Shown here piece by piece: positions 45,346 to 55,306 of a stretch of 64,000 bases of DNA. The DNA is from Akkermansiaceae bacterium (GTDB taxonomy: Bacteria > Verrucomicrobiota > Verrucomicrobiia > Verrucomicrobiales > Akkermansiaceae): positions 310,001 to 374,000 of the forward strand of contig JABDRB010000003.1 of assembly GCA_013041925.1 (NCBI GenBank). The letters run 5' to 3'. The notes under the pieces were generated by a model. It ran no database searches. It was not told where the DNA came from and was given only the letters and a program-made list of their open reading frames with translations. How positions within the stretch are numbered: position 1 is the first letter of the stretch; every line of letters begins with the position of its first letter. Both the position numbers and the translations under genes were made by a program.

Positions 45346-46074
45346 ATGTCAAACCAACCTATCATCTTCAGCGAGTATATCAAACAAGGCATCATCGTTG
45401 CCATCGTCATCGGACTTGCCTTGTTTGGCTTCAAAAGCTACCGAAAGCACCAGCAAAAACGCCAAGTCATCATCGAGCTAAGTTCACACGCCAGCGAGTC
45501 GGCAGCATTTGAGCAGTTCTATCAGGAAAATGCGCGCGAGAACCTCTTCAAATCCATGCACCAGATCCACCTTGGGGTGAAGCTGGGACTAACACCACAG
45601 GAGGTGCTCGATAAGGTCATGCGCGTGGACGAGGCGCTTTTCTCATCCGATGATCTCACCGAGCTCCCGATCCGTAAGACTCTGATCCGTGACGCCTTGC
45701 TGAGCAATTTCGACAACTGCGTCAAACTTGGTCTTTTTTCAGATGCCAGCAATATCGCCACCCTGTCGAAAGGGGAATTCCCCACCATCTTCAAAGGCCC
45801 CGCGATAGGTGAACAAGCTGTGATTCAGTTTATCATCCCCAGCTCTGTCTTACCCGGCGTCGATAAATTACTGCCCAATCTCATCATCAGCCCACCCACT
45901 GACCCGAGTAACAATGCCAGCACCCGCATCAACAACTTCGAGATATCCCGCGCCAAAAAGCTTACCAAATCGCTCGCTGACGCCGCCCTAATCGAACGTG
46001 CCGCCCATCAACAGGTCGTCAAATTTTACAACGAGTTAACGTCCACTGACCCTACACTCAAACCAGTGCGGTAA
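45346..46074 (+). CDS. Membrane-anchored hypothetical protein downstream of pilT
   Basis: A 242-residue protein with one membrane helix near the N-terminus (GIIVAIVIGLALFGF, about 15-29) and a large domain of helical character outside or inside it (residues 40-242). I recognise no family. It begins 20 bp after pilT and is likely co-transcribed with the two ATPases. A role in pilus retraction or in linking the ATPases to the membrane is inferred from position only. Confidence 0.7.
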   Translation: MSNQPIIFSEYIKQGIIVAIVIGLALFGFKSYRKHQQKRQVIIELSSHASESAAFEQFYQENARENLFKSMHQIHLGVKLGLTPQEVLDKVMRVDEALFSSDDLTELPIRKTLIRDALLSNFDNCVKLGLFSDASNIATLSKGEFPTIFKGPAIGEQAVIQFIIPSSVLPGVDKLLPNLIISPPTDPSNNASTRINNFEISRAKKLTKSLADAALIERAAHQQVVKFYNELTSTDPTLKPVR

Positions 46075-46080
46075 AAAATC

Positions 46081-46791
46081 TTATTTCTCAAGCTTCTCCA
46101 TTTTCTTGAGCCAATCTCCAAAAGCTTGATCCAGCTCTTTTTCCTCGGTTCCACGATCCCGACCAAGGGAATCGAGCCTAGCGTAATCTGGACGCTTCAT
46201 CAAGGTGATCTTCTTCTCGATGAGCTTACCACCACGCACGATGTGTAAGGTAACCACACCCCCAGCTTCTTTAGATTGAACATAGTCACTGAACGCTGTC
46301 ACTGAGGATTTCATACCTTGCCCCTTTGGCAGGTCACGAAAATCGAACTTATCGATCGCTACCACCACGTCATTGACAGCTAGCCCAGACGCTTGAGCCG
46401 GCGTATTGGGTATAACCATACTGATCCGCACACCAGGCCGGGTCTTGACTCCGTCTTTTCTAGGCAGAGTCGTCTCAGACATCTGCACCCCGACAAACCC
46501 CTTGCCCTTACCAAATTGACGTTGAATCATCACCTCTTTCATCAAGGTGAAGCAGCGCGTTTTCACCTCAGGATCTTGACTTGTATGCCATGCCTCATGC
46601 AGCGATTCGGGCGACGTCTTGATATTTTCCTGCGACCATTTCTTGAGCCGAGCGTAGGCATCCTGACGCATCTCATATTGCTCAGAGGCCATCTTCTCTA
46701 AAACACCCTCAGGGATCTCAGCCGTCGAAAAACCTGTCATAAAAACGCAAACGACGAACATCGTCACCGCCCTTAAATCGATCAAAATCAT
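46081..46791 (-). CDS. Exported PDZ-domain protein
   Basis: A 236-residue protein with a signal peptide (MILIDLRAVTMFVVCVFMTGFSTA). A helical segment of ~75 residues with repeat-like pattern (EQYEMRQDAYARLKKWSQEN) is followed by a PDZ domain at ~105-205: GFVGVQMSE, VRISMVIPNTPAQASGLAVNDVVVAID and VVTLHIVRGGK. There is no protease domain. The start is uncertain: an in-frame ATG at 46866 overlaps the upstream DoxX-like gene by 4 bp (ATGA) but would place the signal peptide 25 residues in. I prefer 46791. Confidence 0.82.
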   Translation of the reverse strand: MILIDLRAVTMFVVCVFMTGFSTAEIPEGVLEKMASEQYEMRQDAYARLKKWSQENIKTSPESLHEAWHTSQDPEVKTRCFTLMKEVMIQRQFGKGKGFVGVQMSETTLPRKDGVKTRPGVRISMVIPNTPAQASGLAVNDVVVAIDKFDFRDLPKGQGMKSSVTAFSDYVQSKEAGGVVTLHIVRGGKLIEKKITLMKRPDYARLDSLGRDRGTEEKELDQAFGDWLKKMEKLEK

Positions 46792-46862
46792 AAGCCTGAC
46801 GATAACGTCAATCCACCGAATTGCAAACCCTCTTCCCGCACACGGCGAAAAATTCAGCATGC

Positions 46863-47276
46863 TCATGTAAATCGCCCCAATATGGGCAGTGATCCTCGGT
46901 AACGAAACAAAATGACCAGTGACAACAAAAGAACCACCACCGCCAAAACAAAGTGCGTGACACCCCCACCGACCTCGATCCCGAGCACCGCTAGGTGCGC
47001 AAAAATCGCGCCAAACATGGTGCCGACCGCCAACATTGCCCCCGTGGCGATAGCCGCCGGTCTCTTCATCATCAGTAAAATGACCGTCACCAGCTCAACA
47101 ACGCTCACACCCATCCGCATCGCTGGCTCGAGTGATGCATCCCCCGTTACCGCAGCGGACAAACTCGCAAACATAGCCACCGACTCCTCGGCCGCCGTGA
47201 GTTTAAAAAACAAAGACTGCAGTAGAACCAGCGAGGCAACGATACGAAGAACAAATATTATCATGGCTGTTTTCAT
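46863..47276 (-). CDS. DoxX-like small membrane protein
   Basis: A 137-residue protein with about four membrane helices (IIFVLRIVASLVLLQSLFFKL, VSVVELVTVILLMM, AATGAMLAVGTMFGAIFAHL-like and VLAVVVLLLSLVIL). The spacing and FKL at the end of helix 1 resemble the DoxX/DoxD family. Its function is unknown; DoxX proteins are often linked to redox balance. It follows nadC by 51 bp and may be co-transcribed. Confidence 0.72.
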   Translation of the reverse strand: MKTAMIIFVLRIVASLVLLQSLFFKLTAAEESVAMFASLSAAVTGDASLEPAMRMGVSVVELVTVILLMMKRPAAIATGAMLAVGTMFGAIFAHLAVLGIEVGGGVTHFVLAVVVLLLSLVILFRYRGSLPILGRFT

Positions 47277-47327
47277 CTTTCTGATACCCTGTGTGAGTCA
47301 TCGACAGCCAGATGATTCCCAAAAAAT

Positions 47328-48176
47328 TCAGTGAATCTCCAGTGAGAGGTCGAGCGCCATCACCGAGTGAGTCAAAGCTCCCACCGAGATGAAGTCCACT
47401 CCAGTCTGGGCAATGCCAGCAACCGTATTCAGATTCACCCCGCCGCTCGCCTCGAGGAGAGGACCGGACTCGCCACGCATGGCAACGGCACGTTTCATCG
47501 TCTCGTTCGACATATTATCCAATAAGATAAAATCCACCCCAGAGAGTTTGAGGAAATCCTCGACCTGCTCGAGGGTGTCGGCTTCCAGCTCGATCTTAAC
47601 ATCTGGCTGATCAGCATTCAATCGATGGATCGCAGCCTGTAACACCTCCAGTTTGTTTTGCGTAACAAGATGGTTATCCTTCACCATGGCTCGGTCATAT
47701 AACCCCATGCGGTGATTCGTGCCCCCCCCGGCTGCCACCGCCATCTTTTCCAATGCGCGCCACCCCGGTGTTGTTTTTCGCGTATCGAGCACCTTGGCCT
47801 TGGTTCCTTCCACACGGGCAACAAACTGACGTGCCTGTGTGGCAACCCCAGAGAGCCGCTGTAAGAAATTTAAGACAACACGTTCTGCGGTCAAAATCGA
47901 CCGAGCCGAGCCGCCGATCTCCAACACATGATCGCCTGGCTTCACCTCATCTCCATCCTTCAGAAGTTGCTTCATCTGCAATCCGGGATCGACACGGCGA
48001 AACACCTCCATCGCCACCGCCATACCCGCAATAACCCCTGGTGCCTTGGCGTGAATCGAGGAATGAGAAACCCGATCTTCCGGCACAAAATACAACGATG
48101 TTACATCGCCCGAACCAATATCCTCACGTAGCGCCAAATCAATCAGCTCGCTTACTACATCACAAATCTCGTCCAT
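47328..48176 (-). CDS. nadC: Nicotinate-nucleotide pyrophosphorylase (carboxylating)
   Basis: A 282-residue QPRTase that makes nicotinate mononucleotide from quinolinate and PRPP in NAD synthesis. LREDIGSGDVTSL near residue 15, RTILTAERV-type ILTAERVVLNFLQRLSGVAT, VLDTRKTTPGWRALEKMAVAAGGGTNHRMGLYD and EASGGVNL near the end are all diagnostic. The ATG at 48176 (MDEICD) gives normal length; the longer reading adds 26 residues toward the divergent ABC-F gene. No nadA or nadB is in the window. Confidence 0.95.
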   Translation of the reverse strand: MDEICDVVSELIDLALREDIGSGDVTSLYFVPEDRVSHSSIHAKAPGVIAGMAVAMEVFRRVDPGLQMKQLLKDGDEVKPGDHVLEIGGSARSILTAERVVLNFLQRLSGVATQARQFVARVEGTKAKVLDTRKTTPGWRALEKMAVAAGGGTNHRMGLYDRAMVKDNHLVTQNKLEVLQAAIHRLNADQPDVKIELEADTLEQVEDFLKLSGVDFILLDNMSNETMKRAVAMRGESGPLLEASGGVNLNTVAGIAQTGVDFISVGALTHSVMALDLSLEIH

Positions 48177-48284
48177 GGCGGCATCATTGGCTAGGATGCC
48201 ACGATTGACAAGCCCCCAAGCGCATTTCCAGTGGCATGAAAATACCATTGTCAATCGCCGAGATTCTGGCAGAAACCTGCCGCG

Positions 48285-50246
48285 ATGCTAGCTGTTCAAA
48301 ATTTACGTGTAGAATATGGTGCCAGGGTTTTGTTTAAAGACCTGACATTCTCCGTCATGGACAAAGAGCGGATTGCTTTTGCTGGGCACAATGGTGCGGG
48401 TAAATCAACGCTCATGAAGTGTATCGCCGGCATCATTCATTTCAGCGGCGGAAAAATCACCAAACCCAAACACTGCGAAGTCGGATACCTCCCTCAGGAA
48501 GGAATCCATATCCAAGGCATCAGCCTCTGGGACGAAGTTGAGTCAGCCTTTGCCGAGGCCAAGGGGCTCCAAGACACCATCGACCGACTCGCAGAAAAAC
48601 TCCACGACCTTGACCCCCGCTCCGCCCCCTACTCTGATCTTCTTCACGAAATAGGCGACCTCGAACTCCGCCTCGAAGATGCCAACCCAGGACAGATCAA
48701 ACCCCAAATCGAATCCGTGCTCACCGGCCTCGGATTTAAACGCAGCGATTTCACTCGCGACTGCAGCGAGTTTTCTGGTGGCTGGCAAATGCGGATCGCC
48801 CTCTCCAAACTCCTCCTTCAAAAACCAGCCGTCCTCCTGCTTGACGAACCGACCAACCACCTCGATATCGATTCCCAAAAGTGGATGGAAAGTTACCTCG
48901 TCAACTATCCTGGCGCGATCTTGATCATCTCCCACGATCTCGCCCTGCTCAACATGCTCACGACTCGCACCATCGCCTTCCACCATGGACGTGCCGAAGA
49001 GTATGCTGGTAATTACTCGTTTTACATCAAGGAATCCGCCCTGCGTAAAGAAATACTCGTCAAACAATACAAAGCCCAACAACGCGAAATCAAACAAACT
49101 CAGGACTTTATCGATCGGTTCCGATCCAAGGCCACCAAGGCAAAACAAGTGCAAAGCCGGGTAAAACAACTCGAAAAACTCGAACTCATCACCCTCGAGG
49201 AGGACGATGCCGTCATGAGCTTCAACTTCCCCGCCCCACCCGCCTCAGGCCATAGCGTCGCATTGCTCGATAAAGCCTGCAAGGCATACGGCAACATCAA
49301 CATCTTCCAAAATTTCGACTTCGAAATCACCAAGGGAGAACGGATTGCCATCGTCGGCCCGAACGGCGCGGGAAAGTCAACGTTCTGCCGACTAATCACC
49401 GGTCAAGAAGCACCCGACAGCGGCACGCACACCTTCGGGCATCATGCCGCCGTTTCTTTCTTCTCCCAAAACCACGCGGATGAACTCGACCCCGACATCA
49501 CCGTGCTCGAGTGTGCAGAGAAGGCCGCGTCACGCGAAACCGCACCGCTCGCACGCAACCTGCTAGGGTGCTTTTTGTTCCGTGGTGACGATGTCTTCAA
49601 ACGCGTCGGGGTGCTCTCAGGAGGTGAACGGTCACGCGTCGCCCTTGTCTGCATGCTCCTGCGCCCTGCAAATTTCCTGATCCTCGACGAACCGACCAAT
49701 CACCTCGACATCCAATCCCAAGAGGTGCTCCAGAATGCCCTCAACAACTACCCTGGCTCCTACCTCATCGTTTCCCACAACCGGTCGTTTCTCGACCCCA
49801 TTGTCACCAAGACCTTGGAATTTCGCCAAGGGCATCCACCAAGGATGTTTGCCGGAAACATCACTTACTACCTCGAAAAATGTGAAGAGGAAAAAAATGC
49901 CGCCAGAGCAAGCCGCACCATCAGTCAAGAAAAACCATCGACCCCAACCGGCGTCAACCGCAAGGAACAACGGAAAATCGAAGCTGAAAAACGAAAAAAA
50001 CGCAACGACGTCCTCAAACCCCTCCAAACCGAACTCGCCCAACTCGAGAAATCCATCGCCGAGCTCGAAGCCGCACAATCCGCGCTCACCAGCCACATGT
50101 CCGATCCCGCCACCACCAGTGACTCCGACAAAATGCAGCAGGCGTCAGCAGCCTACCAAGCGCTGTCCGAAAAACTCGAACACACTTTTTCGCACTGGGG
50201 CGAAGTCAGCGACTCAATCGAAACGCTCGAAGCCGAGCTCGACTAA
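48285..50246 (+). CDS. ABC-F family ATPase (translation factor type)
   Basis: A 653-residue soluble protein with two ABC domains and no membrane segment. Walker A motifs are GHNGAGKST and GPNGAGKST. Signatures are FSGGWQMRIAL and LSGGERSRVAL, and both Walker B segments read LLDEPTNHLDI or LILDEPTNHLDI. The inter-domain arm (~235-310) is the P-site tRNA interaction motif region. A C-terminal coiled coil (~545-653, rich in K, E and A) resembles Uup/YfmR and could bind DNA or the ribosome. The family acts on stalled ribosomes; subfamily assignment (Uup versus YheS-like) is not certain. Confidence 0.92.
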   Translation: MLAVQNLRVEYGARVLFKDLTFSVMDKERIAFAGHNGAGKSTLMKCIAGIIHFSGGKITKPKHCEVGYLPQEGIHIQGISLWDEVESAFAEAKGLQDTIDRLAEKLHDLDPRSAPYSDLLHEIGDLELRLEDANPGQIKPQIESVLTGLGFKRSDFTRDCSEFSGGWQMRIALSKLLLQKPAVLLLDEPTNHLDIDSQKWMESYLVNYPGAILIISHDLALLNMLTTRTIAFHHGRAEEYAGNYSFYIKESALRKEILVKQYKAQQREIKQTQDFIDRFRSKATKAKQVQSRVKQLEKLELITLEEDDAVMSFNFPAPPASGHSVALLDKACKAYGNINIFQNFDFEITKGERIAIVGPNGAGKSTFCRLITGQEAPDSGTHTFGHHAAVSFFSQNHADELDPDITVLECAEKAASRETAPLARNLLGCFLFRGDDVFKRVGVLSGGERSRVALVCMLLRPANFLILDEPTNHLDIQSQEVLQNALNNYPGSYLIVSHNRSFLDPIVTKTLEFRQGHPPRMFAGNITYYLEKCEEEKNAARASRTISQEKPSTPTGVNRKEQRKIEAEKRKKRNDVLKPLQTELAQLEKSIAELEAAQSALTSHMSDPATTSDSDKMQQASAAYQALSEKLEHTFSHWGEVSDSIETLEAELD

Positions 50247-50310
50247 GGAAAGGAGCAACGCCCCATCATCCTTCGTGCCTGAGGTATCTGCAAGCCGGAT
50301 GCGTGCGCGT

Positions 50311-52017
50311 TTACTCAAACTTATCCGTCACCGCACCCGTCGATGCTGAGGTGACGTGCGATGCGTATTTGGCAAGCACACCGCGTTTGTAGCGCGGCTC
50401 GTAGGGTTGCCAGTTGGCGCGACGCGTGTCGAGTTCCTCATCGCTGAGGTTGACGCTGATTGTGTTCCCCTCGGCATCGATGGTGATCTCATCACCCTCC
50501 TCTAGCAATCCGATCGGGCCACCCACATGAGCCTCTGGGGTGATGTGACCCACCACAAACCCATGACTACCACCAGAGAAACGACCATCGGTGATCAGCG
50601 CTACGGAGTCTCCAAGACCACGCCCCATCACGGCACTTGTCGGCCCCAACATCTCACGCATCCCTGGACCACCCTTAGGCCCCTCACGACGGATCACAAT
50701 GACGTCTCCATCAATAATTTTTCCATCGAGAATCGCCGTCATCGCATCCTCTTCACAATCGAATACGCGGGCCTTACCGGTAAAGCTGTTCCCTTCTTTG
50801 CCGGTGATTTTTGCCACGGCGCCACCGGGAGCGAGGTTTCCATAAAGAATACGCAAGTGGCTGTCCTTTTTAATTGGATTATCCAGTGGGCGAATGATAT
50901 CTTGACCGACTGGATATTCGAGCGCGGAATTGGCCAGATTTTCTGCAAGGGTTTTTCCTGTGACGGTCAGGCAGTCACCATGAAGCAATCCGGCATCAAG
51001 TAAGATTTTCATCAGTGGCACCGTGCCTCCGATTTTCACCAAATCCGCCATCACATACTGGCCACTTGGCTTCAGGTTGGCCAGCATCGGCACATGTTGA
51101 CCAATTTCCGTAAAGTCGTCGATGCTGAGCTCAACATCGCAGGCATGCGCCATAGCAAGAAGGTGAAGCACCGCATTGGTTGAGCCACCGAGGGCAATGA
51201 CAACGGTGATCGCATTTTCAAAGGCCTTACGGGTAAGAATATCACTGGGACGAATCCCCTTATCCATCATGTTGAGAACCGCCGCACCGGCATCAAAACA
51301 ATCGCGCATCTTGTCCTCACCCACAGCATCCTGAGAGGAGCTGTTCGGCAGCGACATCCCAAGAGCCTCAATCGCACTCGCCATAGTATTGGCCGTATAC
51401 ATACCGCCGCAGGATCCTTCTCCTGGTATCGCCGATGATTCAATCTGCTGAAGCTCCTCATCCGTGCATTCGCCCGCAGCGTGTTTCCCCACCGCTTCGA
51501 AAACCGAAACGATATCGAGGTCTTTTTCCTCCCCCTTGATACTGGTGCAACCGGGGAGGATCGTGCCTCCGTAAACAAAAATTCCAGGACGATTCAAACG
51601 GGCCAGCGCGATAATACACCCTGGCATGTTTTTATCACAACCACCAATGGCCACCACGCCATCCATACCTTCGCAACCAACGACGGTCTCGATCGAATCT
51701 GCGATCACTTCGCGGGAAACAAGGGAGTATTTCATCCCCTCCGTCCCCATAGAAATTCCATCAGAAATGGTGATGGTGTTAAAAATGACGGCCTTACCAC
51801 CGGCTGCATCCACCCCCTTGGCCGATTCGATTGCCAAGCGATCAATATGCATATTACACGGCGTCACTTGACTCCATGTCGATGCAACACCAATCTGGGG
51901 TTTATCAAAATCTTCGTTTTTAAAACCAACGGCATGCATCATCGCACGACTCGGTGCGCGATCAGGGCCATCAAATACTTGAGAGGAAAAAGGGCGGCGA
52001 CAATCAGACATGCGCAT
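50311..52017 (-). CDS. ilvD: Dihydroxy-acid dehydratase
   Basis: A 568-residue Fe-S dehydratase of branched-chain amino-acid synthesis, converting 2,3-dihydroxy-isovalerate to 2-ketoisovalerate. GGCDKNMPG and [16 protein letters not shown] hold the cluster Cys. [20 protein letters not shown] is the conserved C-terminal catalytic region. The two in-frame ATGs at 52017 and 52011 differ by two residues. It stands alone but is next to sufE, a factor for Fe-S cluster assembly, about 110 bp upstream. Confidence 0.95.
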   Translation of the reverse strand: MRMSDCRRPFSSQVFDGPDRAPSRAMMHAVGFKNEDFDKPQIGVASTWSQVTPCNMHIDRLAIESAKGVDAAGGKAVIFNTITISDGISMGTEGMKYSLVSREVIADSIETVVGCEGMDGVVAIGGCDKNMPGCIIALARLNRPGIFVYGGTILPGCTSIKGEEKDLDIVSVFEAVGKHAAGECTDEELQQIESSAIPGEGSCGGMYTANTMASAIEALGMSLPNSSSQDAVGEDKMRDCFDAGAAVLNMMDKGIRPSDILTRKAFENAITVVIALGGSTNAVLHLLAMAHACDVELSIDDFTEIGQHVPMLANLKPSGQYVMADLVKIGGTVPLMKILLDAGLLHGDCLTVTGKTLAENLANSALEYPVGQDIIRPLDNPIKKDSHLRILYGNLAPGGAVAKITGKEGNSFTGKARVFDCEEDAMTAILDGKIIDGDVIVIRREGPKGGPGMREMLGPTSAVMGRGLGDSVALITDGRFSGGSHGFVVGHITPEAHVGGPIGLLEEGDEITIDAEGNTISVNLSDEELDTRRANWQPYEPRYKRGVLAKYASHVTSASTGAVTDKFE

Positions 52018-52129
52018 GTGCTAATAGATCACGGCTTACTTGTAAACAAACAAGTGCCAGATCCTGCTCTTGCGCGATGGGGCACGGAGGGACTCCGACA
52101 AGCAAACCCTCCCTTTTGACCGCCAACAA

Positions 52130-52549
52130 CTAGCCTGCCGCGTAATCCAACGCGCGCTGCTTCATCTGAGTCGCCATCAAATTCAAAGCATTGGCCCGGG
52201 TCGGTGCCAAATGCTCCTTGAGTCCCGTTTCATCCACAAAACTCATATCGGCCTGAAGCACCGTCTCTGGCGTTTCACCATCAAGCACCCGCACAAAAAG
52301 AGCAATCATCCCCTTGGTAATCAGCGAATCTGAATCAGCCCGATAATGCATCACGCCATCGTCAAAACTGGCATCTAACCAGACTTGAGATTGACAACCT
52401 TTGATCAAACGATCAGCCGTCTGCTTTTCGGGCGGTAATGGGGAAAGCTTCTTCCCGAGCCCGATCACATACTCATAACGCTCCGTCCAATCATGGAAAA
52501 ACCCAAGTTCCTCGAGCAACTCCTGCTTTTTCTCTTCGATATCCATCAA
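52130..52549 (-). CDS. sufE: SufE-family Fe-S assembly protein
   Basis: A 139-residue SufE-like protein that accepts sulfur from SufS. RLIKGCQSQVWLDA holds the active Cys at about residue 52; YEYVIGLGKKLSPLP and HLAPTRANALNLMATQMKQRA are typical. It overlaps the HU/IHF-like gene by 4 bp. No sufBCDS genes are in the window. Confidence 0.92.
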   Translation of the reverse strand: MMDIEEKKQELLEELGFFHDWTERYEYVIGLGKKLSPLPPEKQTADRLIKGCQSQVWLDASFDDGVMHYRADSDSLITKGMIALFVRVLDGETPETVLQADMSFVDETGLKEHLAPTRANALNLMATQMKQRALDYAAG

Positions 52550-52866
52550 ATTTTTTCGTATTGCTGGATAAGCGGGAGAATACGCGCCACCCTCTCTTTC
52601 ATTTGCTTACCAGGCTTAAATTTAACCACAGCACGTGGTGGAATTTTCATATCCTGACTCGGATTCTTCGGGTTGCGGCCTACTTTCCCCTTCATCTCAC
52701 GCACCTGAAACGATCCAAAGTTGCGGATCACCACGGAGTTCCCCTTGGCCAGTTCGCTGGTCATGGTGTCGAGCAGGGTCTCCAGAACATGAAGCACCTC
52801 AGCTTGGCCAACGCCTGTTTTATTGCTAAGTTTCGTGACAAGATCGCGTTTTGTTATCGTTTCCAT
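52546..52866 (-). CDS. HU/IHF-family DNA-binding protein
   Basis: A 106-residue histone-like protein, slightly longer than HU (~90). KRDLVTKLSNKTGVGQAEVLHVLETLLDTM and VVIRNFGSFQVREMKGKVGRNPKNP, followed by the arm-tip region IPPRAVVKFKPGKQMKERV, match IHF/HU. It bends DNA. The extra C-terminal tail (LPLIQQYEKI) is unusual for HU. It is translationally coupled to sufE by a 4-bp overlap, an odd pairing. Confidence 0.9.
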   Translation of the reverse strand: METITKRDLVTKLSNKTGVGQAEVLHVLETLLDTMTSELAKGNSVVIRNFGSFQVREMKGKVGRNPKNPSQDMKIPPRAVVKFKPGKQMKERVARILPLIQQYEKI

Positions 52867-52964
52867 GGGTATCTAAGAATCAATGGTTCAGCCTGAAATG
52901 ATCCATCGGCTGTGCGCTGTTTTGAAAACCATACTCTGACGAAATTGTCCCGCACAAAATGATG

Positions 52965-53903
52965 CTAATTCCCTCTCTCATCCAGCCGCGACTCAATTTC
53001 CGTCAGCAATACCATGACTTCCGGCACCTCAACCCCCAGTTGATGCGCACGCCTGACCGGCTCACGCCAGATAGCATCCACTTCCACTTCACGTCCTTCC
53101 ACATAATCAATCATACTCGACGGTCGATAGGCTCCCATCGGACGCGTCACATCGATCTGTTTTTCAATAAACGCATCCGCAATACGATGCCCCAGCGCCC
53201 ATGCCACAGCCTGAACCTCCTTCATGATTCGACGAATACGCGCCTCTACCCCCGGAGTATCAAGCAACACCTGCGTGTCCACCCCACCCTCCGAGATCGC
53301 AAGCCCATTAAACGGAATGTTCCAGACCAATTTCATCCACTGCGCTTTTTCCAGATTTTCCACTCCTTGACAATCAATCCCCCCACTCTTGAGCAAGCTC
53401 ACGAGATACGCCAATCGACCCGAACCATCCGGCCGATACTCACCCACCCGCACTAATCCCGAGGCCGAGTGCACCATCCTCCCTGGCCCAGTGCGATTAA
53501 TACAGACAAAACAAAGTCCGCCAAAAATTCGCTCCGACCCAAAAATGCGAGCCAACGCCTCAACATTCCCCAAGCCATTCTGTAATGTCAAAATCTGGCT
53601 GTGCTCATGGAGCAGCGGAGCGATCACCCGATCATAGTGCCGATTCGAGGTGGTTTTCCACGCAATCACCACCAAATCAACCGGTCCGATTTCTTCTGAT
53701 GTCTGAGCACAACCCACCTCTGACAACTCAAAATCACCCGCAACACTTTCCACCACCATCCCATAATCTTTCACATGCGCATAATCACTCCGCAGCAAAA
53801 AATGCACGTCCATCCCCGCTTGGGCTAACCTCGCTCCATAATACCCCCCCACCGCACCCGCCCCAACGATTGCGATCCTCTTGATTTCTCTCACCTTAGC
53901 CAT
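52965..53903 (-). CDS. panE: Ketopantoate reductase (2-dehydropantoate 2-reductase) family
   Basis: A 312-residue protein. The Rossmann motif IVGAGAVGGYYGARLAQAG begins at about residue 8. NGLGNVEALARIFGSERIFGGLCFV follows, then the ApbA C-terminal domain with MKLVWNIPFNGLA (catalytic Lys region) and DVTRPMGAYRPSSMIDYVEGREVEVDAI. It reduces ketopantoate to pantoate in CoA synthesis; other ApbA/PanE family members exist, so the exact substrate is inferred. I use the ATG at 53903, which does not overlap bioA; an alternative at 53915 does, by 11 bp. Confidence 0.85.
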   Translation of the reverse strand: MAKVREIKRIAIVGAGAVGGYYGARLAQAGMDVHFLLRSDYAHVKDYGMVVESVAGDFELSEVGCAQTSEEIGPVDLVVIAWKTTSNRHYDRVIAPLLHEHSQILTLQNGLGNVEALARIFGSERIFGGLCFVCINRTGPGRMVHSASGLVRVGEYRPDGSGRLAYLVSLLKSGGIDCQGVENLEKAQWMKLVWNIPFNGLAISEGGVDTQVLLDTPGVEARIRRIMKEVQAVAWALGHRIADAFIEKQIDVTRPMGAYRPSSMIDYVEGREVEVDAIWREPVRRAHQLGVEVPEVMVLLTEIESRLDERGN

Positions 53904-53904
53904 A

Positions 53905-55206
53905 TCACCGCACATGGTTTAAATTATCACGGATGGCCGCATCCAGAGCTTGGAAAAGATGCGCGATCTCGTCCGCTCTGATACTCAGTGGTGGCAGGAC
54001 GACCAGCGTATCGAGAATCGACCTCGTTAATAGGCCATGTCTCCTCGCTAATAATGAAACTCTCTCCCCCGTGCGGTCCTCTAGCGGGAACTTCTCACCA
54101 CTTTCTCGCCTCAGCTCAATACCGGCAACCATCCCACACTGGCGCACCTCGTGAACCACCTCATACTTAGCCGCCAGATCCGCCAGCCCCTTTTCCAGTA
54201 GTTTCACCTTCACTGGTAACCCCGCGAGGGTTTCCTCTTGCTCAAAAACATCCAGACTGGCCAAGGCGGCGGCACAGCCGAGCTGGCTCGCCGTGTAGCT
54301 ATGGCCGTAATAAAACGCCCTCTCACCTGCCCCCAGAAAAGCATCATAAACCTCCCCCTTTACCATCGTGGCCGCCATCGGCAGGTAGCCGCCTGTCAAC
54401 CCTTTGGCTAAACACAAAAAATCGGGGATGACGTTTTCACGCTGACAAGCAAACATACTGCCGGTGCGACCAAAACCCGTCATCACTTCATCAAGGATCA
54501 GATGCACACCATGGGCATCACACCACTGCCTCAACTGCCGAAGCATCCCCTCAGGCCATGGATGAATTTGATTCACTCCCTGCACCAGCGGTTCAATGAT
54601 CACCGCCGCCGTCCGCGCTATAACCGATTCATCAAGCGCCATCAAATCCGCCATCCCCGTCACATGACTGACAGGAAACCCAAATTTCCGAAACCGATCA
54701 AAAAAGGCACCCACTCCCCCCAAGGACGCCGCCCCCATGGTGTCTCCATGATATGACTGATCAAACGCAATAAACTCGGTCCTGTTTTCATCTCCCGTCT
54801 GCAAACGATACTGAATCGCCATCTTCACTGCGCACTCAACCGCAGTCGACCCGTCATCTGAGAAAAAAACCCTCTCCAGACTCTGGGGAGGAAATAGAGC
54901 ACAGAGACGCTGCGCAAGTTCACTCGCCCGCGGGTTAGCAAACCCCAAATAGCTGGTATGCGCGACCTTACCCAACTGCTCGGTAATCGCAGCATTCATC
55001 ACCGGATGATTGTGCCCATGCACATTGGTCCAAATCGAGGCATTGCCATCAATATAACGCCGCCCCTCGGAATCCGTCAGCCAAACTCCCTCACCAGATA
55101 CTAAAACAAGCGGGTCGGCAGGCTGACCAGCGGCCCACTCATCCTGCCGAGTGAAGGGGTGCCAACAATGTTTCTTGTCCGCTGCAATCCAGTACTCCGT
55201 GTTCAC
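53905..55206 (-). CDS. bioA: Adenosylmethionine-8-amino-7-oxononanoate aminotransferase
   Basis: A 433-residue PLP class III aminotransferase of biotin synthesis. KKHCWHPFTRQDEW near the N-terminus is the conserved BioA opening; SIWTNVHGHNHP, FSDDGSTAVECAVKMA, LIL/DEVMTGFGRTG and LAKGLTGGYLPMA (PLP Lys) follow. Length fits BioA. The frame is open further upstream to a TTG at 55236, but I prefer the GTG at 55206. No bioBFD is in the window. It lies 1 bp from panE, so the two are likely co-transcribed. Confidence 0.9.
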   Translation of the reverse strand: MNTEYWIAADKKHCWHPFTRQDEWAAGQPADPLVLVSGEGVWLTDSEGRRYIDGNASIWTNVHGHNHPVMNAAITEQLGKVAHTSYLGFANPRASELAQRLCALFPPQSLERVFFSDDGSTAVECAVKMAIQYRLQTGDENRTEFIAFDQSYHGDTMGAASLGGVGAFFDRFRKFGFPVSHVTGMADLMALDESVIARTAAVIIEPLVQGVNQIHPWPEGMLRQLRQWCDAHGVHLILDEVMTGFGRTGSMFACQRENVIPDFLCLAKGLTGGYLPMAATMVKGEVYDAFLGAGERAFYYGHSYTASQLGCAAALASLDVFEQEETLAGLPVKVKLLEKGLADLAAKYEVVHEVRQCGMVAGIELRRESGEKFPLEDRTGERVSLLARRHGLLTRSILDTLVVLPPLSIRADEIAHLFQALDAAIRDNLNHVR

Positions 55207-55306
55207 AGCCCCATCTGGCCACAGCCTCCACCGCAAAGCAAGCCCACCTCAGTTCACCCATAAAAAAAATTGAATATTTCCCGCTCATACGCGTCTATGG
55301 GGTATC

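Noticed and set aside
48543-49169. 208-codon minus-strand frame inside the ABC-F gene
   Set aside because: It is antisense to conserved ABC motifs (LDEPTNHLD); the open frame is a by-product of the codon bias of that gene.
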